Shown here one piece after another: positions 7,285 to 14,405 of a stretch of 56,115 nucleotides of DNA. Position 1 is the first letter of the stretch. Each line of letters opens with the position of its first letter. The notes below the pieces were generated by a model. It was not told the origin of the DNA and ran no database searches. It worked only from the letters and a program-made list of their open reading frames with translations. The translations under genes and the position numbers were made by a program. Source of the DNA: Clostridia bacterium (GTDB lineage: Bacteria > Bacillota > Clostridia > Oscillospirales > CAG-272); assembly GCA_017938205.1 (NCBI GenBank), contig JAGBCA010000057.1, positions 1 through 56,115 on the forward strand. Direction: 5' to 3'.

Positions 7285-8040
7285 TTATTTTTTGCCTACG
7301 ATGTCGTCCATCGTGTAAAGCCCTGCGCCCTTCCCCGCAAGGAACTCGGCGGCGGCCAATGCGCCCTCGGCAAAGAGAGCGCGGTTATGCGCCTCGTGCT
7401 TTAAGGTGATGGTCTGATTTTGCGTTGCAACGATCACCTCGTGAATGCCGACAACGTTGCCCATACGCAGAGAATGCACGCCGATCTCCTTCGGATCGCG
7501 CTTGCCCTGGCCCGTGCGGCCGCTGTGCGCATAGGTATCGGGGCGCACCTTGGTGATGGCATCGGCGATCATCAGCGCCGTGCCGCTGGGGGCATCGATC
7601 TTGCGGTTGTGATGTGCCTCAACGATCTCGATCTCCGCCTCCGGCATGGTGGCGGCGGCATTCTTCGCAAGCTCAATGAGTAGCGCAATGCCGAGCGACA
7701 TATTGCCCGAATAAAATACGGGGATCTTCTCTGCCGCCGCGAAAATGGCGGCCTTTTCCTCGGGGGTGTGCCCCGTGGTGGCAACCACGACGGGCAGATT
7801 ATTTTTTATACAGTAATCCAGAAGCGCAGGCGCGCAGGTGTGGTGCGAGAAATCCACCGCGCAGTCGATCCCCTCGGCCTTTACGGCATCGAGAGATGCC
7901 ACACAGCGCGCATCCGCGCCGTCCGCCGTGGGATCCACGCCCATGGCAAGGCTCGCACCGCGGTAGCCCTCGTCACAGAGCTTTGCGACCTCGCGGCCCA
8001 TAAAGCCGCACCGTCCGTTTAAAAGTATATTCATAGCCAT
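7285..8040 (-). CDS. dapB: 4-Hydroxy-tetrahydrodipicolinate reductase
   Basis: Second enzyme of the diaminopimelate pathway. The 251-residue protein carries the signature EIVEAHHNRKIDAPSGTAL (about residues 136-154), with the catalytic His and Lys. The N-terminal nucleotide motif is NGRCGFMGREV. Its ATG overlaps the dapA stop as TAATG on the minus strand, so translation is probably coupled; an in-frame second ATG lies two codons later and is an alternative start. It is followed by ddh after 45 bp. Confidence 0.95.
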   Translation of the reverse strand: MAMNILLNGRCGFMGREVAKLCDEGYRGASLAMGVDPTADGADARCVASLDAVKAEGIDCAVDFSHHTCAPALLDYCIKNNLPVVVATTGHTPEEKAAIFAAAEKIPVFYSGNMSLGIALLIELAKNAAATMPEAEIEIVEAHHNRKIDAPSGTALMIADAITKVRPDTYAHSGRTGQGKRDPKEIGVHSLRMGNVVGIHEVIVATQNQTITLKHEAHNRALFAEGALAAAEFLAGKGAGLYTMDDIVGKK

Positions 8041-8927
8041 TATGCGATAATTCCTTCCGCTCTCATAAGAGAAAGAAGCTTTGCCTCATTCTGCGGCTCC
8101 ATAGGCGTCAGGGGCAGGCGCAGATAGTTCTCGCCGTAGCCCATAGCGGCCAGAGCGGCCTTGACGGGAATGGGGTTCACCTCGCAGAAGAGCGCATCGA
8201 TCAGGGGGAGCAGGCGCAGCTGTGCCTTCAGCGCCTCATCGCACTTACCCTCAAAATAATCGGTGCAGATCTTCTTCGTTTCCTTCGGCATAATATTGGA
8301 AAGCACGGAGATCACGCCCGCGCCGCCGAGAGAAAGGATCGGAACGATCTGATCGTCGTTTCCGGAATAAATGTCGATCTTGTCGCCAACGAGAGAGGCA
8401 AGCTTCGCGATCTGCGAAATATTGCCGCACGCCTCCTTAATGGCAACGATATTCGGATGATCGGCCAGAGCCAGCACCGTCTCGGGCAGAAGGTTGCAGC
8501 CCGTACGGGAGGGCACGTTATAAAGGATGCAGGGCTTCGTGGAAGCATCCGCGATCGCGCGGAAGGAGGCCTCCATGCCCTTCTGGGTTGCTTTGTTATA
8601 GTAAGGCGTTACGAGAAGCATGGCATCGGCGCCAACCTCGCAGGCATACTCCGTCAGCGAAATGGCGTATGCGGTATCGTTCGAGCCCGTACCCGCGATC
8701 ACGGGAACGCGACCTGCCACCTTCTCCACGCAGAAGCGGATCGCCTCCTTGTGCTCCTCGTCCGTCAGCGTGGAGCCCTCGCCCGTCGTGCCAACGGCAA
8801 CGATCGCATCCACACCGCCCGCGATCTGCATCTCGATCAGGCGCGCAAACTGCTCGTAATCAACTCCATCCTTGGTAAGGGGGGTGGCAATGGCCGTAGC
8901 CACGCCGCGGAAAACTGTGTTTTTCAT
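8040..8927 (-). CDS. dapA: 4-Hydroxy-tetrahydrodipicolinate synthase
   Basis: Condenses pyruvate with aspartate semialdehyde. The 295-residue TIM-barrel protein has the GTTGE motif (46-50), catalytic Tyr136 in YNVPSRTG and the Schiff-base Lys164 in VAIKEACGN. It is the first gene of the lysine operon, 105 bp downstream of the riboswitch-controlled terminator. Its ATG follows a GAGGAATATACAA leader. Expression should fall when lysine is plentiful. Confidence 0.96.
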   Translation of the reverse strand: MKNTVFRGVATAIATPLTKDGVDYEQFARLIEMQIAGGVDAIVAVGTTGEGSTLTDEEHKEAIRFCVEKVAGRVPVIAGTGSNDTAYAISLTEYACEVGADAMLLVTPYYNKATQKGMEASFRAIADASTKPCILYNVPSRTGCNLLPETVLALADHPNIVAIKEACGNISQIAKLASLVGDKIDIYSGNDDQIVPILSLGGAGVISVLSNIMPKETKKICTDYFEGKCDEALKAQLRLLPLIDALFCEVNPIPVKAALAAMGYGENYLRLPLTPMEPQNEAKLLSLMRAEGIIA

Positions 8928-9031
8928 TTGTATATTCCTCTTTTTTTATAATTTTTTACCTATAATGCTCGCGACAACGCGGCGAGCGCGGATCTTTCAC
9001 CCGCCAAGCCACCTCGTTCTCTTAAAGAACG

Positions 9032-9070
9032 AAAAAAGGCAGTCTCGCAATTCAATCATGCAGACCACCC
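9032..9070 (-). terminator. Riboswitch-controlled terminator upstream of dapA
   Basis: On the minus strand GGTGGTCT pairs with AGACTGCC (including two G-U pairs) around a 16-nt loop and is followed by six T residues (9032-9037). It lies between the lysine aptamer and dapA, as expected for the expression platform. Confidence 0.7.
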
Positions 9071-9113
9071 AACGCAAAATATAGAGAACCCGCCGTTCTC
9101 TTTTTTCATGCCT

Positions 9114-9280
9114 CGGATAGCCCTTCGCAATTGCTTGCGACAACAGAACGGATGTTCTCCGAGCTGCCAGCCAAGATGCGTGCCACCGCATCCGCTTCGG
9201 CACCCACGCCTTTTTCGCACGGCCTTGGCGGCCTTTTTTCTCGTGCGATACTGATCGTGCAGTGCGCCTCTATCTCTGTA
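9114..9280 (-). ncRNA. Lysine riboswitch (L-box)
   Basis: The minus strand reads GATAGAGGCGC near 9264-9274, AGTA a little later, GGTGCCGAAGCGG in the middle, CTTGGCTGG, and closes with GAAGGGCTATCC near 9114-9126. These match the conserved core blocks of the lysine riboswitch (AGAGGnGC, AGTA, GCCGAAG, GGGCTATC), and GATAG at the 5' end pairs with CTATC at the 3' end to form P1. It lies between a consensus promoter and a terminator, upstream of dapA-dapB-ddh-lysA. Bound lysine is expected to favour termination. Confidence 0.92.
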
Positions 9281-9298
9281 TCTTTTTAAGACAAAGAA

Positions 9299-9327
9299 AG
9301 TATAACACAGATCTTTCTGTTTGTCAA
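9299..9327 (-). promoter_or_regulatory. Promoter of the lysine operon
   Basis: On the minus strand TTGACA (9322-9327) and TATACT (9299-9304) are 17 bp apart. The predicted start near 9292 places the riboswitch aptamer at the very 5' end of the transcript. Confidence 0.85.
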
Positions 9328-9355
9328 TGCTTTTTTTATTCTTTATCTTTTCTTT

Positions 9356-9403
9356 TTAAAAAGCCGGGGCAAGGATGCCGAATTTGGCCTCCTTGCCCGC
9401 TTA
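9356..9403 (-). terminator. Terminator after the CvpA-like gene
   Basis: On the minus strand GCGGGCAAGGAGGCC pairs with GGCATCCTTGCCCCGGC with small mismatches, followed by TTTTT. It begins within 10 bp of the stop codon of the CvpA-like gene. Confidence 0.8.
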
Positions 9404-9411
9404 CATTATAT

Positions 9412-10602
9412 TTAATTCAAGCCAAAGATCTTCTTCAGCGACTCGGCCGCCTCGGGATTGGTCTTTGCAATATCCTCGATCGCATTGGTGACCTCGGTCT
9501 TCGTTTCTCCATCGGGAAGCTCAAGCGGCTGCTCGGAGGTTACCATGCTCTCCATGATCGGAAGGACCACGGTGCTCTCTGCAAGCGTATTCACTACCTC
9601 TACCACGTCGATCTCGCCCTCTGCCGAGTCACCCTCCTCGGCAATATCGTAGAGCTTGAGAACAACGTCGCCCTCCTTCGAGAAATCTACCTTTGACATA
9701 TCGAAATCCTCAAGGATCGTCTTTACCTCCTCGGGCATCTCGCCGCCCGCCTCGGTAACAACGGAGGAGATCATCTGATTCACGGTGGTGATCGCTTCCT
9801 CGCTCATCTCGCCCTTGATAGCGTCGAGATTTTCAAAGGTCTGCTTCAGGGACTCGCGGTTGGCCTCCGTCAAGCCCTCCTCAAAGTTAATATCGGAAAG
9901 ATTGGTCAGCTCCTCGGCAAACTTGGTGGTGGCAACCGCCGCATCCACGTAGCCGGAAAGGGTTACGTTATTGCCATCGGCGTTTTTGCTCGCCGCCAGC
10001 AGATCGTAAAACTTGCTGCCGATCTTGGCATAGAACTTGGAAACGCCGCTTTCCTTGAACTCCTCAAAATCCACGCCTGCCTCTTTCATATCCGCTCTCG
10101 TCTCGGCATCCAGAACAGGCTCGCCGTTTACCTGGATCTCCGTTACCTTCGCAACATCAAGAAGCACGCCGTTCAGCGGTGCGCAGATGCAGAAGGCGAT
10201 CAAAGCACCCTGCACGAGACCAACCGCAAGACCGAGCCAACGGTTGCTCTTCGGAACGAAGAAGCCGATAATGAAATAAATGATGGCTGTAACAAGCTTG
10301 AGAATGAGGAATACGGCGATGAAAAGAATGACGCCGAGAAGGATCTCAACCAAGGGCATAAGAAGCGTGCCGATCGAAGCCATTTCCGCCGTGACCTCCT
10401 CGATCAGAGCGCGAACGCTCTGCCCATCGATCTCCAGATCCAGAACGGCGGCTACGTACGTCTCTCTTGCATACCATGCAACCGCAAACGCAACGCACAC
10501 GGTGAAAAGACGGATGGCACTGCCGAGAATGCCGCGCTTCATGCCGTAAAGCGCGCCAAAGATCAGAAAGTATGCCGTGATACCGATAAGTATAAGGCTC
10601 AT
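9412..10602 (-). CDS. CvpA family membrane protein with long C-terminal tail
   Basis: The start is set at 10602 because AGGAGAAACAAT immediately precedes that ATG and the promoter -10 lies at 10649-10654; the upstream in-frame ATG codons would be in the leader. The 396-residue product has four hydrophobic segments in roughly its first 150 residues (MSLILIGITAYFLIFGALYG, then around 27-45, 80-110 and 123-145), the CvpA/colicin V production layout. The rest is a soluble, acidic tail of about 245 residues, much longer than typical CvpA proteins (around 160-200 residues). Function of the family is poorly defined; some members affect envelope integrity. Confidence 0.75.
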   Translation of the reverse strand: MSLILIGITAYFLIFGALYGMKRGILGSAIRLFTVCVAFAVAWYARETYVAAVLDLEIDGQSVRALIEEVTAEMASIGTLLMPLVEILLGVILFIAVFLILKLVTAIIYFIIGFFVPKSNRWLGLAVGLVQGALIAFCICAPLNGVLLDVAKVTEIQVNGEPVLDAETRADMKEAGVDFEEFKESGVSKFYAKIGSKFYDLLAASKNADGNNVTLSGYVDAAVATTKFAEELTNLSDINFEEGLTEANRESLKQTFENLDAIKGEMSEEAITTVNQMISSVVTEAGGEMPEEVKTILEDFDMSKVDFSKEGDVVLKLYDIAEEGDSAEGEIDVVEVVNTLAESTVVLPIMESMVTSEQPLELPDGETKTEVTNAIEDIAKTNPEAAESLKKIFGLN

Positions 10603-10648
10603 ATTGTTTCTCCTAAGATAAATTTCTTCGCCCGTAAGCGATATAAGC

Positions 10649-10677
10649 ATTATAGCATACACTTTGCAAAAAAGCAA
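10649..10677 (-). promoter_or_regulatory. Promoter of the CvpA-like gene
   Basis: On the minus strand TTGCTT (10672-10677) and TATAAT (10649-10654) are 17 bp apart, about 47 bp before the chosen start codon. Confidence 0.75.
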
Positions 10678-10708
10678 GGGTTTTGCCACAAATTATTCAT
10701 ATTTGTTG

Positions 10709-11539
10709 TTATAGCGCGGTGCATTTTCCGGCAAGCGCCACGGTATCCTTGCCATTTATGTGCAAATACACATCGGTCGCGGTGGGATTGTAAACCGAGC
10801 CGCCTCCCACGTCAAAAACAAGCGCACGGAAGGCGGAAAGGTACTGCCATATCGCGCCGTTCGTTGCATACCAGATATCCTCGCGGCCGCCGATATACGA
10901 GGCAAATTCCTCGATCACGTGCCAATTGTTGTCGTGCTTTTCATCGAACTCATAGGAGTGCCCCCAAAGGTAGAAGAGGATCGCCTCGCCGCGGTAAGAA
11001 GCCGCGGGATCCGTGGCAAAGCGCTTGGCAAGCTCCATCAGGGCAGGATCTCTGTGATGGCAGGTGGGGTTCCAGCGCAACGGGTCGGTGGGCGGCGCGA
11101 AGGCGTGCGTGCTCGTGACGGTGCGCGCATAAGCAATGCCGCAATCCGCAAGCAGGCTCACCACGCGATCGTCAAAGTCACCGTAGGCGTATGCCATACC
11201 CGTAACGGGCGCACCCGTGAGCGCCTCAAGATTCTTTCTATCCTCCAGAATCTCCATGGCCAGGGCAGGCGCAGAGAGCGCGGAGAGCGCAAGGTGCTTA
11301 TAGCCGTGCACGGCGATCTCATGAGCCGTGCCCACGTATTTTTCTCGGATCACCTCGGCAGAAAGGCGCGCGCTGCTATCGAAAAGGCCGGAATTCAGGT
11401 TGAAGGTGCATTTGAGCCCATATTTATCCAGGATCTCCATCAGACGAAGATCGGAAGGAACGCCGTCGTCATAGCTCAGCGTCAGGGCTTTGCTTAAAAA
11501 TCCGGGATAGCGAAGATATAAATACGGATGATATGACAT
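10709..11539 (-). CDS. Polysaccharide deacetylase-like protein (NodB fold), copy 2
   Basis: The 276-residue protein starts at 11539, where AAGGAGAAAAACG precedes ATG; the longer frame to 11563 lacks a ribosome site. It has NodB motif 1 (TLSYDDG) near residue 22 and the metal-binding HGYKH (HEIAVHGYKHLAL), consistent with a divalent-metal carbohydrate esterase 4-like deacetylase. There is no signal peptide, so it should act in the cytoplasm, unlike classical chitin or peptidoglycan deacetylases. It lies 28 bp after an equal-length paralogue, which suggests a tandem duplication with divergence of substrate. Substrate unknown. Confidence 0.85.
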   Translation of the reverse strand: MSYHPYLYLRYPGFLSKALTLSYDDGVPSDLRLMEILDKYGLKCTFNLNSGLFDSSARLSAEVIREKYVGTAHEIAVHGYKHLALSALSAPALAMEILEDRKNLEALTGAPVTGMAYAYGDFDDRVVSLLADCGIAYARTVTSTHAFAPPTDPLRWNPTCHHRDPALMELAKRFATDPAASYRGEAILFYLWGHSYEFDEKHDNNWHVIEEFASYIGGREDIWYATNGAIWQYLSAFRALVFDVGGGSVYNPTATDVYLHINGKDTVALAGKCTAL

Positions 11540-11567
11540 CGTTTTTCTCCTTTTTATAAACAATTAT

Positions 11568-12398
11568 TTACAATTTTGTTGTCTTTCCTGCTTCGGCACA
11601 AAAATCCTTGCCGCGAAGCAAAAAGAAAACGTCCTGCGCGGAAGGATTATAAACACTTGTTCTTTCAGCATTGAAAACGAGCGAGCGGTAGGCCTCGGTA
11701 TATGCAAGAAGCTCTCCGTTCGTAACGTACCAGAGATCCTCTCTGCCTCCCATAAAGGCGCAGAAGTCCTCAATAATATGCCAATTTTGCGCCATTTCAA
11801 ACTCGTAGGAATGCCCCCAAAGGTAGAAAAGCAGAGGGCGGTCGTTATCCTTCGTGTTCTCCACGAAGGACCTTGCAAGCTCCATCAGCGAAGGATCTGC
11901 GTGATGGCAGGTGGGATGCCATTCAAGAAAATCGATCGGCGTGCGGAAGGAGCGCGTGGAATGCGTGGTTCGCGCATATCCGAAGCCCGCGTGCGAAAGC
12001 AGCTCGATCACGCGTGCATCATAATCCCCCATCGCGTAGGCCAAGCCTCGCACGGGGTGCTTGACGATCTGTTCAAGCTCTGTGCGGTCGCGCAGCATCT
12101 CGTAGAGTGCCTGTGGCGCGGGAAGCGCCGTGAGCCACTTATGCTTATAGCCGTGGGCGGCGATCTCATGCCCACGCGCGGCAAGAGCGGCGATCTCCTC
12201 CGCCAAAAGCCGCCGCCCCTCACATTTTGTGAGCGGCGCGCCGAGATAGCCCGCATTGATATTGAAGGTGCATTTCATCCCGTGCCGATCGAGAATATCC
12301 GCAAGGCGAAGGTCGGGCGTGATGCCGTCATCATAGCTCAGCGTTACGGCCTTATTGCGAAAGCCCGGGTATCGCATATAAAAAGAAGGATCTGCCAT
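11568..12398 (-). CDS. Polysaccharide deacetylase-like protein (NodB fold), copy 1
   Basis: The start is set at 12398 after an AAAGGAGAGCGAATC site; the frame runs further upstream without support and into the promoter. The 276-residue product has TLSYDDG (motif 1) and HEIAAHGYKHKWL (motif 2 with HGYKH). It matches the downstream paralogue along its whole length, with shared blocks such as MRYPGF/LRYPGF, RTxxSTxxFxxPxDxLxWxPTCHH and FYLWGHSYEF. No secretion signal is present. The gene pair is transcribed divergently from a regulator with helix-turn-helix domains at both ends, the likely controller. Confidence 0.85.
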   Translation of the reverse strand: MADPSFYMRYPGFRNKAVTLSYDDGITPDLRLADILDRHGMKCTFNINAGYLGAPLTKCEGRRLLAEEIAALAARGHEIAAHGYKHKWLTALPAPQALYEMLRDRTELEQIVKHPVRGLAYAMGDYDARVIELLSHAGFGYARTTHSTRSFRTPIDFLEWHPTCHHADPSLMELARSFVENTKDNDRPLLFYLWGHSYEFEMAQNWHIIEDFCAFMGGREDLWYVTNGELLAYTEAYRSLVFNAERTSVYNPSAQDVFFLLRGKDFCAEAGKTTKL

Positions 12399-12462
12399 GA
12401 TTCGCTCTCCTTTTCTCCGTTTACCTTGGAAACGGCGGTCTTCTTCATTATTTATTACAATC

Positions 12463-12491
12463 ATTATAAAATACGCGCCGCAAAAAATCAA
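12463..12491 (-). promoter_or_regulatory. Promoter of the deacetylase pair
   Basis: On the minus strand TTGATT (12486-12491) and TATAAT (12463-12468) are 17 bp apart. The -35 element is 21 bp from the -35 of the divergent regulator promoter, so a factor bound between them could affect both. Confidence 0.75.
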
Positions 12492-12512
12492 TACTCTCTT
12501 TTAAAAAAACCG

Positions 12513-12541
12513 TTGACAGACTTCCTTATTTCGTGTATAAT
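12513..12541 (+). promoter_or_regulatory. Promoter of the double-HTH regulator
   Basis: Perfect TTGACA (12513-12518) and TATAAT (12536-12541) with a 17-bp spacer. The predicted start site near 12548 lies just before the first of two repeated 15-bp sites. Confidence 0.85.
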
Positions 12542-12549
12542 AAAACCGA

Positions 12550-12599
12550 AAGTTCGCTTTTGCGTATTTTCATAAAGAACATAAGTTCGCTTTTGCGAA
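12550..12599 (+). promoter_or_regulatory. Twin 15-bp operator-like repeats, 33 bp apart
   Basis: AAGTTCGCTTTTGCG occurs exactly at 12550-12564 and 12583-12597, a start-to-start distance of 33 bp, close to three helical turns. The second copy extends to the palindrome TTCGC-TTTT-GCGAA (12586-12599). The repeats sit right after the predicted start site of the regulator gene and before its ribosome binding site (AAAAGGAGG at 12601-12609), a position suited to autorepression by a dimeric or two-headed DNA-binding protein. Confidence 0.55.
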
Positions 12600-12617
12600 T
12601 GAAAAGGAGGGGACGGG

Positions 12618-13844
12618 ATGGATCATATAACGGTCAAGGAAGCGGCGGAGCGCTGGGGCGTTTCTGTGCGAAGGGTACAATTTCTTTGCAGCCACGGGCG
12701 CATCAAGGGCGCGGTGCGCTTCGGCGCGGCGTGGAAGATCCCCGAAAGCGCAGTGCTGCCCAACGCACGAAAGAAAAACGAAGAGCCGCATCTTCCGATG
12801 CCGCGCAAATCTCCCTTTCTCGATATGACCGACCTATACAGTGAGGCGGGAGCCGCCGATAAATGTGCGGAAATGCTGATCAATCAGCCCGAGGCACACG
12901 CGCTTTTTGAGGCGCAGATCGCTTACAGGCGCGGCGAGATCGAAAAGGTTTACGAGCAGGCACGCTACTTTCTCTCGGCGCATTCGGGCTTTTACGCCGT
13001 TCTGGGCGGCGGTATGCTGCTGGCGCAATGCGCGATCTGGCGCGGTGACATCTTTCTTTGGCGCGAGGCGAAGAAGCATATCTTTGAAGCCCCCTGCAAG
13101 GATCCGCACGATCGCGAGCTGGTTTCGCTCGCCCTTGCGGTGATCGATAGCTCCATTTACGACAACAAGGACTATCCCGAATGGTTTCAGATCGGGAATT
13201 TTGAGGCGCTTCCTGCGGATGCGCACCCTTGCGCAAAGGTTTTTTACGTCAAATATCTTTATATGGCAGCCTACGCCGTTGCCACCAAGCAGGTGCGCAT
13301 TTCGGGGCTGGAGGGGCTTTCCTTTATGCGGATGCTGCCGCAGATCATCGAGCCGATGATCTCCCAGGCGGTGGTAGACAAAACCGTGGTGCCCGAGATG
13401 TATTTGAGAATGTCCTGCGCCGTTGCCTATCACAATTCCGAGCAAAGAGAGCGTGCACTTTTGCATATCGACAAGGCGGTGCGACTTGCGCTTGCGGATC
13501 AGATGTACGGCTTTCTTGCGGAATATATCCGCCACTTCGGCGAGCTTCTTCTGCAGCGTATCGCCCTGCAGGATGCGCGCGCTGCGGAGGCGGTGAAGGC
13601 GCTTTACAGCGTTTACAGTGTGGGCTGGGCGAGGCTCTCGGGGCAGGTGCGCGAAAAATACAACGTAAGCGCCGTCCTCGACGGCACGGACCGTGAGATC
13701 GCCAAACTCTCTGCCTTCGGCTACACGGGCAAGGAGATCGCCGCGATGCTCCACGTCTCGGAATCCACGGTGAGCCATGCGATCACCCGCATTCTCAACA
13801 AAACGGGAACGGCGAGCAAAAAGGAGCTTGCCTATATCCTGTAG
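12618..13844 (+). CDS. Transcriptional regulator with N-terminal HTH and C-terminal LuxR-type HTH
   Basis: The 408-residue protein has two DNA-binding regions. Residues 1-50 (TVKEAAERWGVSVRRVQF, then a wing with FGAAWKIPESA) match the excisionase/MerR-like helix-turn-helix. Residues about 355-408 (GYTGKEIAAMLHVSESTVS) are a LuxR-type helix-turn-helix. The middle of about 300 residues is helical and TPR-like, with no recognisable ligand domain. It has a consensus promoter, twin repeats in its leader and a divergent deacetylase operon, so it probably regulates itself and the deacetylases. Such two-headed regulators are seen in Clostridia; the signal is unknown. Confidence 0.8.
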   Translation: MDHITVKEAAERWGVSVRRVQFLCSHGRIKGAVRFGAAWKIPESAVLPNARKKNEEPHLPMPRKSPFLDMTDLYSEAGAADKCAEMLINQPEAHALFEAQIAYRRGEIEKVYEQARYFLSAHSGFYAVLGGGMLLAQCAIWRGDIFLWREAKKHIFEAPCKDPHDRELVSLALAVIDSSIYDNKDYPEWFQIGNFEALPADAHPCAKVFYVKYLYMAAYAVATKQVRISGLEGLSFMRMLPQIIEPMISQAVVDKTVVPEMYLRMSCAVAYHNSEQRERALLHIDKAVRLALADQMYGFLAEYIRHFGELLLQRIALQDARAAEAVKALYSVYSVGWARLSGQVREKYNVSAVLDGTDREIAKLSAFGYTGKEIAAMLHVSESTVSHAITRILNKTGTASKKELAYIL

Positions 13845-13921
13845 CTCTGCCGAAAACGGCGCAAAAGCAGGCAAAAAAGATTGCCGAAAATACCGCGTTT
13901 TTTTGCTATACGAAAATAAAA

Positions 13922-13982
13922 AGATCTGCTATACTGATAATGTCAAGGAAAAAGCCTTGCAAAAGCTCAGTACAGCAGATCT
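13922..13982. repeat. Long imperfect inverted repeat with nested hairpin
   Basis: AGATCTGCTATACTGA (13922-13937) pairs with TCAGTACAGCAGATCT (13967-13982) at 15 of 16 positions. The loop contains a second stem, CAAGG/CCTTG (13943-13958). It lies between the regulator stop and the Cys-rich gene, followed by a moderate T-rich run, so it may be a weak terminator, an mRNA-processing structure or a regulatory leader of the next operon. Confidence 0.6.
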
Positions 13983-14015
13983 TCTTTTATCGGAAGATCG
14001 GAAGGGAGAGAAAAA

Positions 14016-14405
14016 ATGCTTTCCACCTTTTTAGAGGATACGAAAAGCAAAGCCCCTCCGGGGGAGGGCGAGCTTTACAAAACGATCACCGCCCACGGTG
14101 TGACCTTTGAGATATATTACGGATACTACGAGGAGGCGGATCGGCAAAGCCCCTTTGCAAGGCCGATGGAGATCTATCCCGATTTTCTCCTATCTCCCGT
14201 TTACACCCCTGAGGGCATCCCCTTCGTCACCGCCATGCAAAGGCCCTGTGAAGGCTTTTCGGGTGAGGCGGACGAGGACAACACCTGCTATCAATGCGCA
14301 CACTACCGCCCCTTGGAGGAGCTGCTCGGGCTCTGTGCCTGCCACGCAAACAGAAAACAAACCAAACAATCTGCCGCCACCGCGGCCAACGGAGGAAACC
14401 TATGA
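14016..14405 (+). CDS. Small Cys-rich (zinc ribbon-like) protein of unknown function
   Basis: The 129-residue protein starts at ATG 14016 after a GAAGGGAGAG site. Its last third has a CxxC...CxCH pattern (Cys91, Cys94, Cys107, Cys109, His110; also Cys78), which suggests a single zinc-binding knuckle. The N-terminal part contains aromatic and acidic residues (FEIYYGYYEEAD) and no signal peptide. Its TGA overlaps the ATG of the following lipoprotein gene as ATGA, so the two are translationally coupled. I do not recognise the family by name, though short proteins with this Cys pattern occur in Clostridia. Confidence 0.7.
   Translation: MLSTFLEDTKSKAPPGEGELYKTITAHGVTFEIYYGYYEEADRQSPFARPMEIYPDFLLSPVYTPEGIPFVTAMQRPCEGFSGEADEDNTCYQCAHYRPLEELLGLCACHANRKQTKQSAATAANGGNL

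Noticed and set aside
9010..9300. T-box leader upstream of dapA
   Set aside because: A GAGGTGG sequence first suggested a T-box, but the AGGGTGGNACCGCG block is missing, while all lysine riboswitch blocks are present in order.
12834..13874. 346-codon minus-strand frame opposite the two-headed regulator
   Set aside because: The plus-strand protein has two clear helix-turn-helix domains and a consensus promoter; the antisense frame has none.
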